Shown here piece by piece: positions 1-11,460 of a stretch of 64,000 bases of DNA (position 1 is the stretch's first letter; each line of letters begins with the position of its first letter). The notes beneath the pieces were generated by a model. The model was not told where the DNA came from. It made no database searches and saw only the letters and a list, made by a program, of their open reading frames with translations. Source of the stretch: Capsicum annuum (Eukaryota; Streptophyta; Magnoliopsida; Solanales; Solanaceae); NCBI RefSeq assembly GCF_002878395.1, contig NW_025855829.1, forward strand, positions 786,745 to 850,744. The letters run 5' to 3'. The translations under genes and the position numbers were made by a program.

Positions 1-640
1 AACATACCACATAACTATAATGTATGTCATGATTTTCTTTTTTGTGTCGGATTGATTTGGAATGAAAATGCACCCATCATATTAATGAGAAATTAAATCA
101 TTGAAATGCTTATAAATTAAAAATTTTCACGGTGATATTACAAATGTAAAATATTATGAGCCAATGGGTCCCTAAGCCAGTATTGATACTCAAGATTCAA
201 GTTTAGCTTTGAGAAATTAAGGATGAATTTAAAATTCATTGGAAAAAATAAATTTTTCTATAGAAATTAATGATACATTTTAAAATTAATTTGAAAAGAT
301 AGCTCTCAATATGTTTACAGTAATAATAAATAAAGCATAATGTTAGACATTCTCAAATAAAATCATACAAACATATGTTGCATATACTATAACTTCAATT
401 ACAATATTATACATGTTATTTTTTTGTAAGTAGATATTTGTACTAACACGACATACACATGCAATGCACGTACACTATACTTGTATTCCTAATTTTACCT
501 TTTATGTTTTTTTATATGTTAAAAAAAAAAGGAGAATTGTGCTCATATTTTTCTGACTATTAATAGAACATTACTTTAGGTCTCAAAACAATTTTTTTTT
601 GGAACAATATGAGGGAGTAGTGTGCTCATATTTGTAACAA
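1..640. other. AT-rich intergenic DNA, no gene seen
   Basis: No open frame of note, no tRNA-like fold and no terminal repeats were recognised. The stretch is AT-rich with poly-T and poly-A runs. Confidence 0.5.
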
Positions 641-643
641 TAA

Positions 644-1705
644 GGGGTCGTTTGGTGTGAGAGATAAGAGTAAATAATTTTGAAATAAAATTTTAATACC
701 TCACAATTGCTTATTTGGTTGTACAACTTGAAATAACTTATCTCGGGATTATTAATTAGTACTGGGATAAGTTATTCCTCCCTCATGGTGGTATAGTAAT
801 ACTTTGATAAGTTATCCTTGGTTAAAGCAATTAAAATGACAAAAGTAACCCCACAAATCCTTTTTATAATCACTTTTCACATCCATGCATATTCACAATA
901 TTTTTAATATCATTTATAATAACATTCACAACCTTTACTACTCATTATTTTATGACAAATCTACATATATTTTATATAAAAATTACACTAAATAAATATT
1001 TTTTTTTATGAATATATTGCACGTTAAATTTATTTGACTAATTATTATGTTTATTTATATATTTTGATTTCTCTTAAGAATAATAAAAATATTGACTCCA
1101 TTGTTGAATTACAAATTTTAAATTAAATAATTTTTTAATCACTTGAAAATTGATATTGTATGTATCAATTAAAATAAATTTTAATATTTTATAGTATATG
1201 AATGATATGTGTTTAAATGAAGTGACATGAACAACAAATTTTATTTTACTTTAACAAATTTAAGGTGGAAGTTTTATTTCAAACTAAATAAGATGTAGTA
1301 AGATTCTTTTTTTAAAACACACACAGCATAATCATGGAAAGGAACACACACAAAAATAATTAAACTAAATAAGTTGAAAGTTTTGTTTTTAAATACAACA
1401 CGATATAATCATGAAAATGCACATAAAAAAAATTAAGCTACATAAGATGGAAGTTTAATTTTTACGAATGAATATCTAAAATTTGAAAAGAAATTATATA
1501 ATAAAAGCTAAAGAAGATGGAGGGTATTTTTGAGATCAATTAACTTATTCATAAAAATTATATCATGTATATTATTTTGAATATAACAAATCAAACACTC
1601 AATAAAAAACAATTTCAATATAATTAATTCTGTTATAACTTATTCAACATAATTTATCTCATCATAACTAATTACAGCATAACTAGTATTCAAATCAAAT
1701 GACCC
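644..1705. mobile_element. PIF/Harbinger (Tourist-like) MITE
   Basis: The ends are imperfect inverted repeats: the left end reads GGGGTCGTTTGGTGTGAG and the reverse complement of the right end begins GGGTCATTTGATTTGAAT. The element is flanked on both sides by TAA (641-643 and 1706-1708), the 3-bp target duplication typical of PIF/Harbinger elements. There is no transposase frame, so it is non-autonomous. About 1.06 kb is long for a MITE. Both subterminal regions are AT-rich and carry similar 'ataacttat' words in inverted order. Confidence 0.68.
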
Positions 1706-1708
1706 TAA

Positions 1709-2334
1709 AAGGATAATTTATTAAAGTTGTGGTCCCACCTTTTGGAAGGTTCGAAGACAGAAAGTTCATTCCCTTGGAATTGTGCACGACCGTAGGGGGT
1801 ATAGAGTTTCTATTAAGGGAGGGTATAAAATGGAGAAAATACGTTATCTTTTTCTTTTATATTTCACATTTTATTATTTGAAGTTTTAGATGTAGTATTA
1901 TGCACAATTAGTTAATTTGCTTGAATAAAAATAGATAATAGAGTGAGACCCTCCGCAACATCATCAAGTATGTGATTTTATTTACACAAGTTATTTTTAC
2001 TAACACACAGTAAAAAGAAGGAAAAAGATTGTTGCAATTTAGAGTTGATATAATCCTCATTATAAAAATAGCTCACGTATATTCTTATTGTCCAACAAAT
2101 AAAGCACATTTCCCCTTCTTTCTAACGAACATCCCTTTTTCTTATTTTAAAAAAATTATTTATATTATTTTTTAATTAAAAATTTATCACGTGACTTTTA
2201 ATTATAATTCTAACCCATTTTATTAAATTGCCTTGTGTTTTGATATTAATAATACTAATGATTATTGTTTTACTAAGATTACCATATCTTAGAATCAAAA
2301 AAAGAAATTTGAAAATTATAAACAGAAAAACTTT
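1709..2334. other. Intergenic DNA, no gene seen
   Basis: There is a short GC-richer patch around 1730-1800, otherwise AT-rich sequence. I recognise nothing in it. Confidence 0.45.
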
Positions 2335-2339
2335 GTTTC

Positions 2340-2583
2340 TGTTATAAATGTATTTACATTATAGTGAATATCTATCAAGATCTAATAAGATCTAGTTGAT
2401 ATCTATCAGGATTTGAAGTATCTGACTTTTAGTCAGAAACTAGGAGTATTTTCCCTTATAAATAAAGGAGTTTTGTTCATTGTATTCTCAATCTTATAAT
2501 CTCTCATCCTCAACAGAAATAAAAAAACCTCCTCTCTTCTCTCTCTATTTATTCTTATTTTCGTTCTTTATTATTTTATAACA
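2340..2583 (+). repeat. 5' LTR of the copia element
   Basis: Starts TGTTATAAAT and ends TTATAACA. It holds a TATA-like box (CTTATAAATAAAGG near 2456) followed by a pyrimidine-rich CTCTCTTCTCTC stretch, as expected for an R/U5 region. It aligns over its whole length with 6038-6281 with scattered substitutions. The sequence just inside (2584 on, with ATCAGCA) is in the primer-binding-site position. Confidence 0.92.
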
Positions 2584-2801
2584 CGTTATCAGCATGAGAC
2601 TCTGCCGTCTCAAATTTGAAGGCTAAGGTATTATTTTCTTTCTTTTCATATTGTTAATAATCTTATAAAATCTAAGTTCATTGCCTCGAGCAAGAACTAC
2701 CTTTCATGGGTATTGAATGCTGAAATCCACTTAGATGCTATGGGTCTTGGAGACGCCATAAAGAAATAAAATAAACATCTAATCAAAATCGTGCTAAGGC
2801 T

Positions 2802-3023
2802 ATGATTTTCTTGTGTCATCGTCCTGAAAAAATTATGAAAATTGAATACCTTACTATTAAGGATTCACTTGTTTTGTGGAATGGCCTAAAAGAAAGATCT
2901 GACCACTTGAAGATGGTCATTCTCTCAAAATCACCATATGGATGCATGCATCATGAAAATAAGATGTTGGGTTCAAACCCTATCGATTTATGGCCTAAGA
3001 CGCCTTCATATGAATATAAATAA
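2802..3023 (+). pseudogene. Copia gag fragment
   Basis: An open frame of 73 codons. The first 45 or so residues resemble the UBN2-type gag segment of plant copia elements, with the words EYLTIKDSLVLWNGLKER and HLKMVILSKSPYG. After that the frame runs into low-complexity DNA and the similarity ends. The start shown is only the first Met of the frame; upstream sequence from about 2690 continues the gag similarity with stops. The capsid function is certainly lost. Confidence 0.75.
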
Positions 3024-4370
3024 GACATTGAGTTTGAACATTATAATGATAAGACTTTGGGTTTAAGTCCCATTGATTTATGCGGTAGACGCCTTTATAT
3101 GGGTAAAACCTTGAGTTTAAATCTCAATGCACCATATTGATAATATTATGATTGGTAAGGCAAAATAATGTATTTTTAATGAAAAGTCATGAAATATGTA
3201 CCATTGAATATGCTTCATTCCATAAAGTGAATGTGGTAGCAATATATGATAAGTCTGAAATATAACAATTTACTTCATTCTTGAAGTGTATGTGATAGAG
3301 TGTATAATATGTCTGAAAAAAGACGAGTGATTGAATGCATGAATATACGCGTGGAGGGATAATATGATAATGATCATCAAAAGTGATGATATTTTCACAT
3401 GTATATTATGATAATAAGATATGTTAGAAAAAAATTCTCTAGATCATATGTATGTCTGATTTGCTCCTGAAGTAGTAATATCATAAAAGAGGTTATAAAC
3501 TATCAATTTGATAGGCTTAAGACATGATTATATTTCATTCATGGGAATGAGAATTTTAATTTTTATAAGTATAGATGCATTCCCTGGGTGAATGTGATGA
3601 TATTTAGTGAAACTTATCAACAAACATGAACTCGATTGTAATGGCTTCACAACCCACCTCTGAATGAGGCAGAATAACCGAGAAGAGTTATTTTGAAATC
3701 TACTTCTAAAGTAGTAAATCTGAAATTTATTCATGTAATAGTAAATCTAAAATTTACTAAAGTAAAAAGGTACATGCCATAGTAAACTTGGAGTTTGCTA
3801 GAATAAAAGTTCATGAGTTGACATGAACGATTATGACATCCCAAAGATATGCATATTGAGTATAGGTCATGTAATGAAGATTAGAAAATTCTTCAAGAAT
3901 TATTCATGTTGTTTGTTCTCGTGATAAGTTGGTTGGACCAACTAATTATTGGATTGGATCCCTTAAAATCTGAAAAATATAAAAGGTGAATAAGGGCCCG
4001 TTCACCTAGCATGTGATATGTTGAAAAGATGCATCAATAAGATAATCACATGTATATTCATGGTCAACCTACATTTGACATTCATAAAGTTACTTGTTCA
4101 ATATATATTGAGCATAATTTTTAGATTGTGTAATTAAGATAATTCATCTTGATGATGATGATTTAGCATTGAGTGCCTTCCATAAATAGCTAAACCATTA
4201 CTAATGAGAACAAAGTTTTCTGAATTGGTATGAAATATGATATGTTGCATATAATAGCACTTGTATACATTAGATCAATATATTATGATTATTTCTTTCC
4301 TCTCAATTGGTTCAAGTTTAGGAACCAACTATTCCATCTAATAGTTTTGATGTGCGGTATACGATTAATA
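2946..4370 (+). other. Decayed copia interior with short direct repeats
   Basis: This stretch carries repeated phrases such as 'ttgggttcaaaccctatcgatttatg' at about 2967 and a related copy at 3058, and 'aaatctaaaatttactaaagta' variants around 3700-3800. It occupies the position where gag end, protease and integrase should lie, but no frame survives. Confidence 0.5.
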
Positions 4371-4371
4371 A

Positions 4372-5835
4372 ATGTACCATGATACACAAAGATGGATTTC
4401 TCAAAGAAGATGGAGGATGTATGTTAGTTTTCCTAATATAAGGGGGAGATTACAAGTAGCTATGAAATATGTTAGAAATTATCATCAGATCCTCATTCAA
4501 AAGATAATTCAAGTCAAATGCCAAAAGCATCTCATATTTAGCTGCAGGTGCTCCTATTTTGTGTCCTTAAAGGATAAACTCTATGCATGTGTGAAGCATG
4601 ATAGACCAATCGGTTCCAAATAAAATAATCCTTGAAAAGGATAAGGATCAAATAATCATGATAAGAAGGCAATGTTCTCTTGAAGAGCCTACGACATAAC
4701 ACTTTATGAAACCTTATGAGAGGTTTAGGTACCTAAAAATAATGAAGTGATGAGATCTCAAAATGTTATGTCACATTGTGAACCAATACAAAATAAAAAA
4801 TCATCGATGATATCTTTGATACAATATTGGCGCAATATTGTAAAAGATTATAAGGATTTGAATTCTACGTTAATTTAAGCATGCTGACGTAGAAACATTT
4901 ATCAAGTGACCTGAAAAGATGCATTTTCGTAAGTGTAAAACTTGTTTGATTTACAGTACAGACACTTGAAGATGTCACACTTGACATATTGGATATTGTT
5001 ACTTAACAAACATCTATATGAAAATCCCTAAAGGATTCAAAATTCCTGGAGCATATAAAGTTTTTGGGAAACTTTTTATTATCCTCATAAGATATAATTT
5101 GATGATTTGAGTATCATTGAAACTCTTGGAGAGTTTTCAAAAGCAATAGAGTATTTTCTTAAATGAGAAACATGCAAAAATTGAATAAGGATCCATTTCG
5201 ACCTCAAGAAAAGAATGAGAAACTCCTTAGTTATGAAGTACCATATCTTAGTGCAATTGATGCACTAATGTATCTTGCAAATACTACAAGGCCTGATATA
5301 GCCTTTTTTTAGTTAATTTGTTAGAAAGTTTGCAGTCCCGATCTTATTGGTCATGCTGATATCGGGTACTTATCTAATCTACATAAAGCTCGGTCTCAAA
5401 TAGGCTATGTGTTCATATGTGGCAGTACTGCAATATCTTGGAGATATACAAAGCATTCTATCATAGCCACTTCATTGAATCATGCTGAGATAATAGTTAT
5501 TCATGAAGCAAGCCGAGAATATGTATGGTTGAGGTCCATGATACATCTCATTCGATAAAAATATGGTGTGAAATATGGCAATCTACCCACAATTTTATAC
5601 GAAGATAATGCATCATGCATAGCACATCTTAATGGAGGATTCATAAAAGGAGATAGAACGAAGCATACTTCATCAAAGGTTTTATACATATATAAGCTAC
5701 AAAAGAATGGTGATATCAGCTTGCAACAGACTCGTTCAAGTGAAAATATGGCTGATTTATTCACCAAGTCTTTTCCAACTACAACTTTTAAGAACATGGT
5801 GTAGATGCAAAGGTTCAAGGATGTTCTCATTAGGG
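4372..5835 (+). pseudogene. Copia pol remnant: integrase tail, reverse transcriptase and RNase H
   Basis: Translated pieces in shifting frames match copia Pol in order. Around 4590 is a K-H-D-R-P-I-G-S-K motif typical of the integrase to reverse transcriptase linker. Around 5190-5310 is the segment PYLSAIDALMYLANTTRPDI from the reverse transcriptase end. At 5350-5530 come GYLSNLHKARSQIGYVF and NHAEI from the start of RNase H. The longest clean frame is 5568-5804, ending in the ADLFTKSFP motif. The core reverse transcriptase with its catalytic aspartates is deleted. Stops lie at about 5311 and 5555. Confidence 0.85.
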
Positions 5836-6028
5836 GGAGTTAATACATGTTGTACACTTTTTTCCTTACGAGGTTTTGTCCCACTGGGTTTTTCTTGTAA
5901 GGTTTTTAATGAGGCAGCCGATATGCGTATTGTTAGAGATGTGTACTTTTTTTCCTTGAATAGATTTTTTTCCTACTGGGTTTTTTCTAGTAAGGTTTTA
6001 ACGAGGCACATTATCTATCTAGACATTC

Positions 6029-6037
6029 AAAGGGGAG
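6029..6037 (+). other. Polypurine tract of the copia element
   Basis: The sequence AAAGGGGAG sits immediately before the 3' LTR, the position where plus-strand DNA synthesis is primed. A second purine run (AGGGGGAG, near 5832) lies about 200 bp upstream. Confidence 0.75.
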
Positions 6038-6281
6038 TGCTATAAATATATTTACATTATAGTGAATGTCTATCAAGATCTAATAAGATCTAGTTGATAT
6101 CTATTAGGATTTGAAGTATCTGACTTTTAGTCAGAAACTATGAGTATTGTCCCCTATAAATAAAGGGGTTTTGTTCATTACATTCTCAATCTTATAATAT
6201 CTCATCCTCAACAAAAATAAAGAAACCTCCTCTTTTCTCTCTCTATTTATTCTAGTTATTCTTACTTTATATTTTATAACA
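6038..6281 (+). repeat. 3' LTR of the copia element
   Basis: Begins TGCTATAAAT and ends TTATAACA, colinear and equal in length with 2340-2583. Confidence 0.92.
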
Positions 6282-6349
6282 GTTTCCTGTTTCATATGAG
6301 TTGCTAGTTCATTTATGGATTATTCAATCTACCTTTTAAATTTTGGATA

Positions 6350-6358
6350 AGGATTCTT
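6350..6358. repeat. MULE target-site duplication, copy 1
   Basis: AGGATTCTT directly precedes the left MULE terminus. The same 9-mer follows the right terminus at 56336 and also occurs at 19117. Confidence 0.88.
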
Positions 6359-7585
6359 TAGAAAAGTGAAGGAAATGTGTCTTTTAAATCTTGAATGTGG
6401 TATTGGTGATTTTGACCAACTTAAAGAGTCAAGCATAATTAAGAAATTTAATCAAGTTAATAGTGGACTTGATTAATATTTTCAAAGCTTTTTAATCTTT
6501 TTAAAAATATGAATCAATCCACACCCTTCTCCTTTCCAAATCAATTGTCTCTCTCTCCTCTCTCTCTCTCCGATAATTTCTCTCAAAGTTCTTCCAACTA
6601 ACAGTTCTGCAAATCTCTCCCTTCAATCTCTGGCGATAAATAGTTTTGAGTTCCTTTTTGACTCTCAACCGTCAATCGAAGTGACAGCATTTTTCGGCGA
6701 CAACAGCTTTGAGTTCTTCATCATTCCTTTTTGACTTTCACAGGTAAAAAATTAGGGCTTTTAAATTCTGAAGAAAAAGTAGAGCTTGAGTCAACTTCTC
6801 TTCTAGTATTTGTTAATAATTTAAATATTTGTTACTTAAATTTGAAATGGGGACTCAAGAAAATCCTAATTTATTGTTGTTACTATAGTTCCTGTTGTCG
6901 AACTGTTGATTCAATTTGTTGCATTTTTTGAAGTTTATTTTTTGTTGTTTGTGTTTGTAAAAATAAAACAACAATGTTTTAGTCAAAATAAATGGTTCTT
7001 GGTGTGTGTGTGTTGTGTTTGTTGTGTTACTGGGTTGATTTGTTGTTTGTGGGTTGTTGTTGTTCATAGTAAAAATGGTGTATTGGTATTAAATGGTGAG
7101 ATATTGTTGTTGTTCTATTGAACAAAATCTTGCTACTGCCTTATTTTTTTTGGTGAACAATTTATTGCATCAGATTATTCATCTAATGCAACATATGACA
7201 ATTTGTTACATCAGATAAACCATTTAATACAATAGATAAATCATTTATTGGATGAAATCCTAACTGCTATTTCAACAGGTGACATGTCCAAGACTTTGAT
7301 TTCTTCCTATAGATCATTCATCTGTCATAATCGATAACCCATCAGTTGGGAGAAATCTAAATAATTTGATAATAATTCCAACAGATTACTCATATGTTGC
7401 AATCGATGACCCATCTGTTGGGAGAAATCTAAATAATTTGATAATAGTTCCAAAAGATCACTCATCTGTTGCAACAGATCAATGATCTATTGCACCGATC
7501 AGCCATTTATTTCAATAGTTGAGTGATCTGTTGGAAGAAATCACAACAGTATTGAAACTATTTTTATTGTTTCCAATAAATTACT
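6359..7585 (+). repeat. Left terminal inverted repeat of the MULE (A-type end)
   Basis: Starts TAGAAAAGTGAAGGAAATG and aligns, with substitutions and small indels, to the reverse complement of 55150-56335. From the outside it holds a terminal 150 bp, a CT-rich stretch (about 6535-6640) that looks like a 5' untranslated exon, a splice-donor-like CAG/GT at 6741-6745, a T/G-rich stretch and then short palindromic repeats (from about 7150). At the other end the same module leads into ULP-B; here the coding exons are missing. Confidence 0.88.
7150..7530. repeat. Palindromic CATCTGTTG/CAACAGATG cluster in the left TIR
   Basis: Degenerate copies of CAACAGATG and CATCTGTTG alternate every 10-25 bp, with linkers such as 'ggaagaaatc'. 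The counterpart in the right TIR is 55075-55500. Confidence 0.85.
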
Positions 7586-8890
7586 CTGTTACCTGTGAAG
7601 AGAGAGAAAATGACGAATACAAGTAAGAAAAAAGTTGAAAATAACAACTAATGTGGTAAAAAAAAAAAAATTGATCTGTTGTGAAGGGTTGAGCAATCAG
7701 TTGAGTAGTTGTTATTGAGAAAAGAAAAGATTTTCATTTGAAAATATCGCAATGGAAAGAAATGATTTGAAAAATTATTGACCCCTTACATTTTTACGAT
7801 GCATTAATTATTATCGGTTGATTTGTATTTTGAAAAAGAATGACAAGTTTTGAAAATGTTAATTTGGTCTTAATTGATCTTTATTAATTTTTTAAACTAA
7901 ATAAAATTAATTTCACTAAAATTAGTTTTCATTTATTAAGTTCAATTGCAACTAAAAATGAATTTAGTATTAATTAAATATTAAATACTTAATTAATTAC
8001 ATGTCCATATCTATTTGATAATTTTCAAGTGAGTCATCTGATGGAATAAATAAGGATATATATTCCAATATATTACTCATCGGTTGCCTTAAATAAGTAA
8101 TACACTGGAAATGACCAAACAAATAAAATAATCTTTTGCAACAGATGTGTTCAGTTACAATAAATGAGTAATATGTTTGAAATAACTAAATAGATAAAAT
8201 CTTTTGTTACAACGGGTGTTCCATTTGTTAAAACAGATGAGTATATCTATTTGACAATGTCCAACAAATGAATCATCTGTTGCAGTAGATTATATAATAG
8301 TTGATCATGTAATTAAAATGAGATCAACTAATCAAATGTAATTGAACTTATCATTATCAATTCATATTTGATTTTAGTTGAATCAATTTAGTTATTACAA
8401 TTAATGGCTTAATTTGAACCATTTCAAGTAAAATTGGTCAATTGATCACCCTACTCAGGACGAACATAATAGTTGAACGTATAAATTTATTTTTATTTTT
8501 TGTTAAATCAATTTAGTACTAATAATAATGGCGTAATATGAATAAACAGACGACTAACCTATTGCAAAAGATGACATATCTATTGAAAATTTCAAATAAT
8601 TATAGACATCTATTACAACATATGATCAACCAGTTGCAATAGATGGCATATCTGTTGGAAATAATCAAACAAATAAATACATTTGTTGTAATAGATTACT
8701 AATATGTTGTAAATTATCAAACAGATATAGTATCTATTGCAATAGATTACCCATCTGGTGGATTTATTTTAAAGCAATTTTCTTTCTGAAATAAATAAAG
8801 ATGAAATGAGCACAAACAATTTTAGGATAACTTAAAAGTCAAAATTTTTTTATTTTGTCTTATCTTTTCAATGACATTGTCTTGTGTTTT
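7583..8890 (-). repeat. Truncated copy of the ULP-A promoter / 164-bp array module
   Basis: From 7583 the sequence matches 12455 onward in direct orientation and the reverse complement of the region below about 42610. Shared landmarks are 'ctgttacctgtg.agagagagaaaatgac', 'gaatgacaagttttgaaaatgttaattt' and one 164-bp array unit at 8302-8465. Reading leftward it would be the promoter and first exon of a ULP-A-type gene. The copy stops at about 8890, where it joins sequence also found at 17650 ('aaacaggYcttgctagttg'). Confidence 0.7.
8030..8300. repeat. Palindromic repeat cluster
   Basis: Degenerate CAACAGATG/CATCTGTTG words linked by 'tttgataattt' and 'ggaaatgacc'. The same linkers occur at 12900-13200 and 40440-40750. 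Confidence 0.75.
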
Positions 8891-8970
8891 CAAAACAGGT
8901 CTTGCTAGTTGTTTGATTTAATCCAACAAATTACTAACCAGTTGCAATAGATGGATCATATGTTGGAAGA
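8540..8970. repeat. Palindromic repeat cluster
   Basis: Several degenerate half sites (for example 'ctattgcaaaagatgacatatctattg' near 8558), with homology to 14320-14545. The junction at about 8890 falls inside it. Confidence 0.7.
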
Positions 8971-9173
8971 ACTCAATGAAAATGGTTATTTACTATAAAT
9001 AAACTGTTATTGGAAAGATGAAAAGTCATGACTGTTCACCCTTTTTGTATTTAATTCCATTTTTTTTAATTTACATAATCGAAAAGTCACCAATTTTATT
9101 TAATTTAGGAATGTAATTATTAAAAAAAAGGTGAACAGTCGCGGCTTTTTGACTAATACATTCAAATTCAATC

Positions 9174-9185
9174 TTCTATAAATAG
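9174..9185 (+). promoter_or_regulatory. TATA box of small-gene copy 1
   Basis: TCTATAAATAGG, followed by about 120 bp of C/T-rich leader conserved in the copies at about 17910 (+) and about 25110 (-), and by a donor-like GAG/GTATGT at 9308-9314. Conservation in three copies supports a real promoter and leader. Confidence 0.6.
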
Positions 9186-9428
9186 GTTCCTCCTTACTCA
9201 TTCAGTCTACTCTACTTTATTTATTACTTGCATCTTGTCTTTCATAAAAACACCATTACATCTTCAACCACTTCTCTTCAAAGAGCAAATTCATTTTTCA
9301 ACCATTGAGGTATGTATTTTTTTCCTTTTTATAAAACTGCCAATTGGTAGTATATGTTGTATTACATTCTGACTCTTTTCTTTTCTTTCGCTTTTTACGT
9401 TTTTTGTTAATGCATGTGTGTTCTAAAT

Positions 9429-9571
9429 ATGACTGATTCGAATCGAAACACGATTCTATTCAACACCTTGCGGGAAATTGAAAAGTAGATTCATGAACTT
9501 CGGTGGGAGTTTGGCACCATAAGAGCAAGGCTGAGGAGGCTGTTGCTTCCGGTTCACGATTGGTGGTTGAC

Positions 9572-9627
<56 letters not shown>

Positions 9628-9630
9628 GGT
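9429..9630 (+). pseudogene. Small coiled-coil protein gene, copy 1 (broken)
   Basis: An ATG opens a frame reading MTDSNRNTILFNTLREIEK and then a TAG stop at 9486-9488. The frame continues with a charged heptad-like stretch (IHELRWEFGTIRARLRRLL) and ends in an AAT microsatellite. Copies 2 and 3 share the words RELERQIHEL / ELQRQVNKLQWEL, so the ancestral product was a short alpha-helical, probably coiled-coil protein. I do not recognise the family. The gene faces the transposase remnant at 10300-10738 in a tail-to-tail arrangement. Confidence 0.5.
9572..9627. repeat. (AAT)n microsatellite
   Basis: About 18 perfect AAT units. Shorter versions occur at the equivalent place in the other copies (18300-18318, and as ATT near 24680-24712). 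Confidence 0.95.
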
Positions 9631-9904
9631 TATTTTTTTCTTTTAGCGTATGTATTTTGTTTTATTATATCCGATCTACCTAAGGGAGGAGGAACCTAAT
9701 GCATGTTTTATTTTATTTTATTTTTTATGATATTTTTGTATGTAATGGATTCAAAAATCTATGTTTGATCGACTTTTACTTTATTTCTTATTTAATTTTA
9801 CTCTGTCTATTTATTTTTCTTAATATGTTAAGGGTTGGAGGTACCTGATTTAGTTTGAGCATTTGGCACAAGTTTGAATCTGGTAGCACTAGCAAGAATT
9901 TTGA

Positions 9905-10210
9905 GTTCTTCCAACAGATGGACCATTTGTTGAAACAAATTGGTCATCTGTTAGAAGAGCACAAACCAGTGGCAAGAATTGGAGAAGTGTATTGTGTTCT
10001 TCCAATAGATAGCCCATCTGTCACAATAGATGGGTCAACTGTTGGATGAACACCACTAGTAGTTTGATGAACTGTATTGTGTTCTTCCAACAAATCTGTT
10101 GCAACAGATGGTCCATCTGTTAAAAGAATACACTCCAGTCTAGTAGAAAGGATTTTGAGTTTTTCAAGCAGATTACCTATCTGTTGGAATAGATGGGTAA
10201 TCTGTTGAAA
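9905..10210. repeat. Palindromic repeat cluster
   Basis: Well-preserved units such as 'ccaacagatggaccatttgttg'. Inverted counterpart of 24240-24480. Confidence 0.85.
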
Positions 10211-10299
10211 ATATTTTTGTAGTCTATTGTATTTAGTTCATGTACCTTTTTTTAATGAAGCATAAGTTAATAAAAATATATTTTATATAATAAATAATA

Positions 10300-10738
10300 A
10301 CATTTATATTCCCAACAATGATTTAAAATTATCAAAGTCCATAACAAACAATAACACACGACTATTACAATGATTATGGTGCATTACGATCCGAGTATGT
10401 TGTTCTTTTGTGGCCAGCGTTCTTTCATATGGAGCACTTGTATTTTGTTGATGGAAATGATTCTCTGAATCCACGCGTCCTATTATATCACCTTCTTCCT
10501 GGTTTGATAGTGCTTGGGTCAATATATGGAGGAGGTATTATCTCTCCAAAATCTCTACAGGAACAACACAGGATTCTTCAAGAGGCACCGAATTAATATT
10601 CTCACTGTATGCCATTATATATCTTTCTACCAAATAATATGGAGACGAGTACTCATAAGTTTGGGTTTCATGTATGCACCATATTGGGCTCGAAATGCTG
10701 TCATAGCATGTGGATAGGGTATTTTGTTGCAATAGGTT
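10300..10738 (-). pseudogene. MULE transposase C-terminal remnant
   Basis: On the minus strand the sequence matches the C-terminal part of the transposase pseudogene at 23790-24190. It begins at the second half of the SWIM zinc-finger region (word TLSTCYD) and runs through a Y-E-Y-S-S-P-Y-Y segment and the basic, zinc-knuckle-like tail. Everything upstream, including the catalytic domain, is absent: the homology ends at about 10738 and palindromic repeats follow directly. It is a deletion derivative of the 19126-25200 unit in opposite orientation. Confidence 0.78.
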
Positions 10739-10920
10739 AATAACATATTACTAAAGATGAGTGACCTCTTGCAACAGATGACTCAGCTATTGAGATTCAT
10801 GTTACAACACTATATATAACTTGTAACATGAATCCAATTGTTGTGTCATCTATTCAACAAATGACTACTCTGTTGCAACAGATAACTCGCCTATTGCAAA
10901 AGATGACTGATCTGTTAGAT
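10735..10920. repeat. Palindromic repeat cluster
   Basis: Units such as 'ctgttgcaacagataactcgcctattgcaaaagatgac', corresponding to 18330-18640 and 21200-21750. Confidence 0.8.
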
Positions 10921-10939
10921 TCATGTCCAGGCCCTATCC

Positions 10940-11286
10940 ATTGTTGAAAAAATAGAAGTAGCAGCGTACCTAGATGAGAGATTCAACTAAAATCATAATT
11001 TAACTTACCAAAATCACCTAAGAAGTAGTGCCCAAGTGATATACAAATAAAATTTGACCTCAAAATTTGGTCAACAAGAAGCAGATGAAGATGATGAAGG
11101 ACAAAGAAGAGATGATAATAAACAAGAATAAGATGATGATAATGAAGAAGATGTTGATGTATAAAGCAAACAAAGCAGCAATAAGCAATAATGAACAACA
11201 AATCAACAATAAAGTAAAGAGAGAGAAAACAACAATAAAAATGCAAAAAGAGAGAAACGGGGATACTCCCCCCCCCCCCCCCCCCC
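10940..11286 (-). other. Purine-rich spacer with poly-C tract
   Basis: GAT/GAA-rich sequence homologous to 18670-18890 and, inverted, to 20945-21180. It carries 19 consecutive C at 11268-11286 that the other copies lack. Short frames here (for example 11067-11333, 88 codons, Lys/Met-rich) are low complexity and not credible genes. Confidence 0.6.
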
Positions 11287-11460
11287 TTTTTCTAATTATA
11301 TTAGGGGTTACATTGGATCAAAGTGTAAATTAAAAAACTTGTCGGTCATTCTCAACTTTCTTAATCCATAATCAATTAATTGTTACCTATACCCAATTAT
11401 TATAACTTTAGTCACCTACACCTTGTTTTCAAACTCTTTTGTTACTTTTAACTAAAACCC
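11287..11460 (-). repeat. MULE B-type terminus, copy 1
   Basis: Read on the minus strand from 11460 it starts GGGTTTTAGTTAAAAGTAAC and runs about 175 bp, closely matching two other termini at 19116 (-) and 19126 (+). Shared blocks are 'ggtgtaggtgac', 'ttatggattaagaaagttg' and 'acaagttttttaattta'. The match among the three copies starts sharply at GGG, as expected for an element end. Confidence 0.75.

Larger units (their letters stand above)
2340..6281 (+). mobile_element. Degenerate Ty1/copia LTR retrotransposon
   Basis: Two 244-bp direct repeats, each beginning TG and ending CA, bound an internal region. The host word GTTTC directly precedes the 5' LTR (2335-2339) and directly follows the 3' LTR (6282-6286), a perfect 5-bp target-site duplication. 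The internal part keeps a gag fragment and the end of reverse transcriptase plus RNase H in the gag-to-pol order. RNase H after reverse transcriptase with no integrase behind it is the copia arrangement. Frameshifts, stops and a large deletion of protease, integrase and most of reverse transcriptase make it non-autonomous. It lies only 68 bp left of the MULE border. Confidence 0.93.

Noticed and set aside
6731..7121. Overlapping short frames in the left TIR (66-71 codons on both strands)
   Set aside because: They lie in the T/G-rich leader intron of the ULP module and are not open in the right TIR.
11067..11333. 88-codon Lys/Met-rich frame
   Set aside because: Low-complexity GAT/GAA sequence that is not conserved as a frame in the two homologous spacers.
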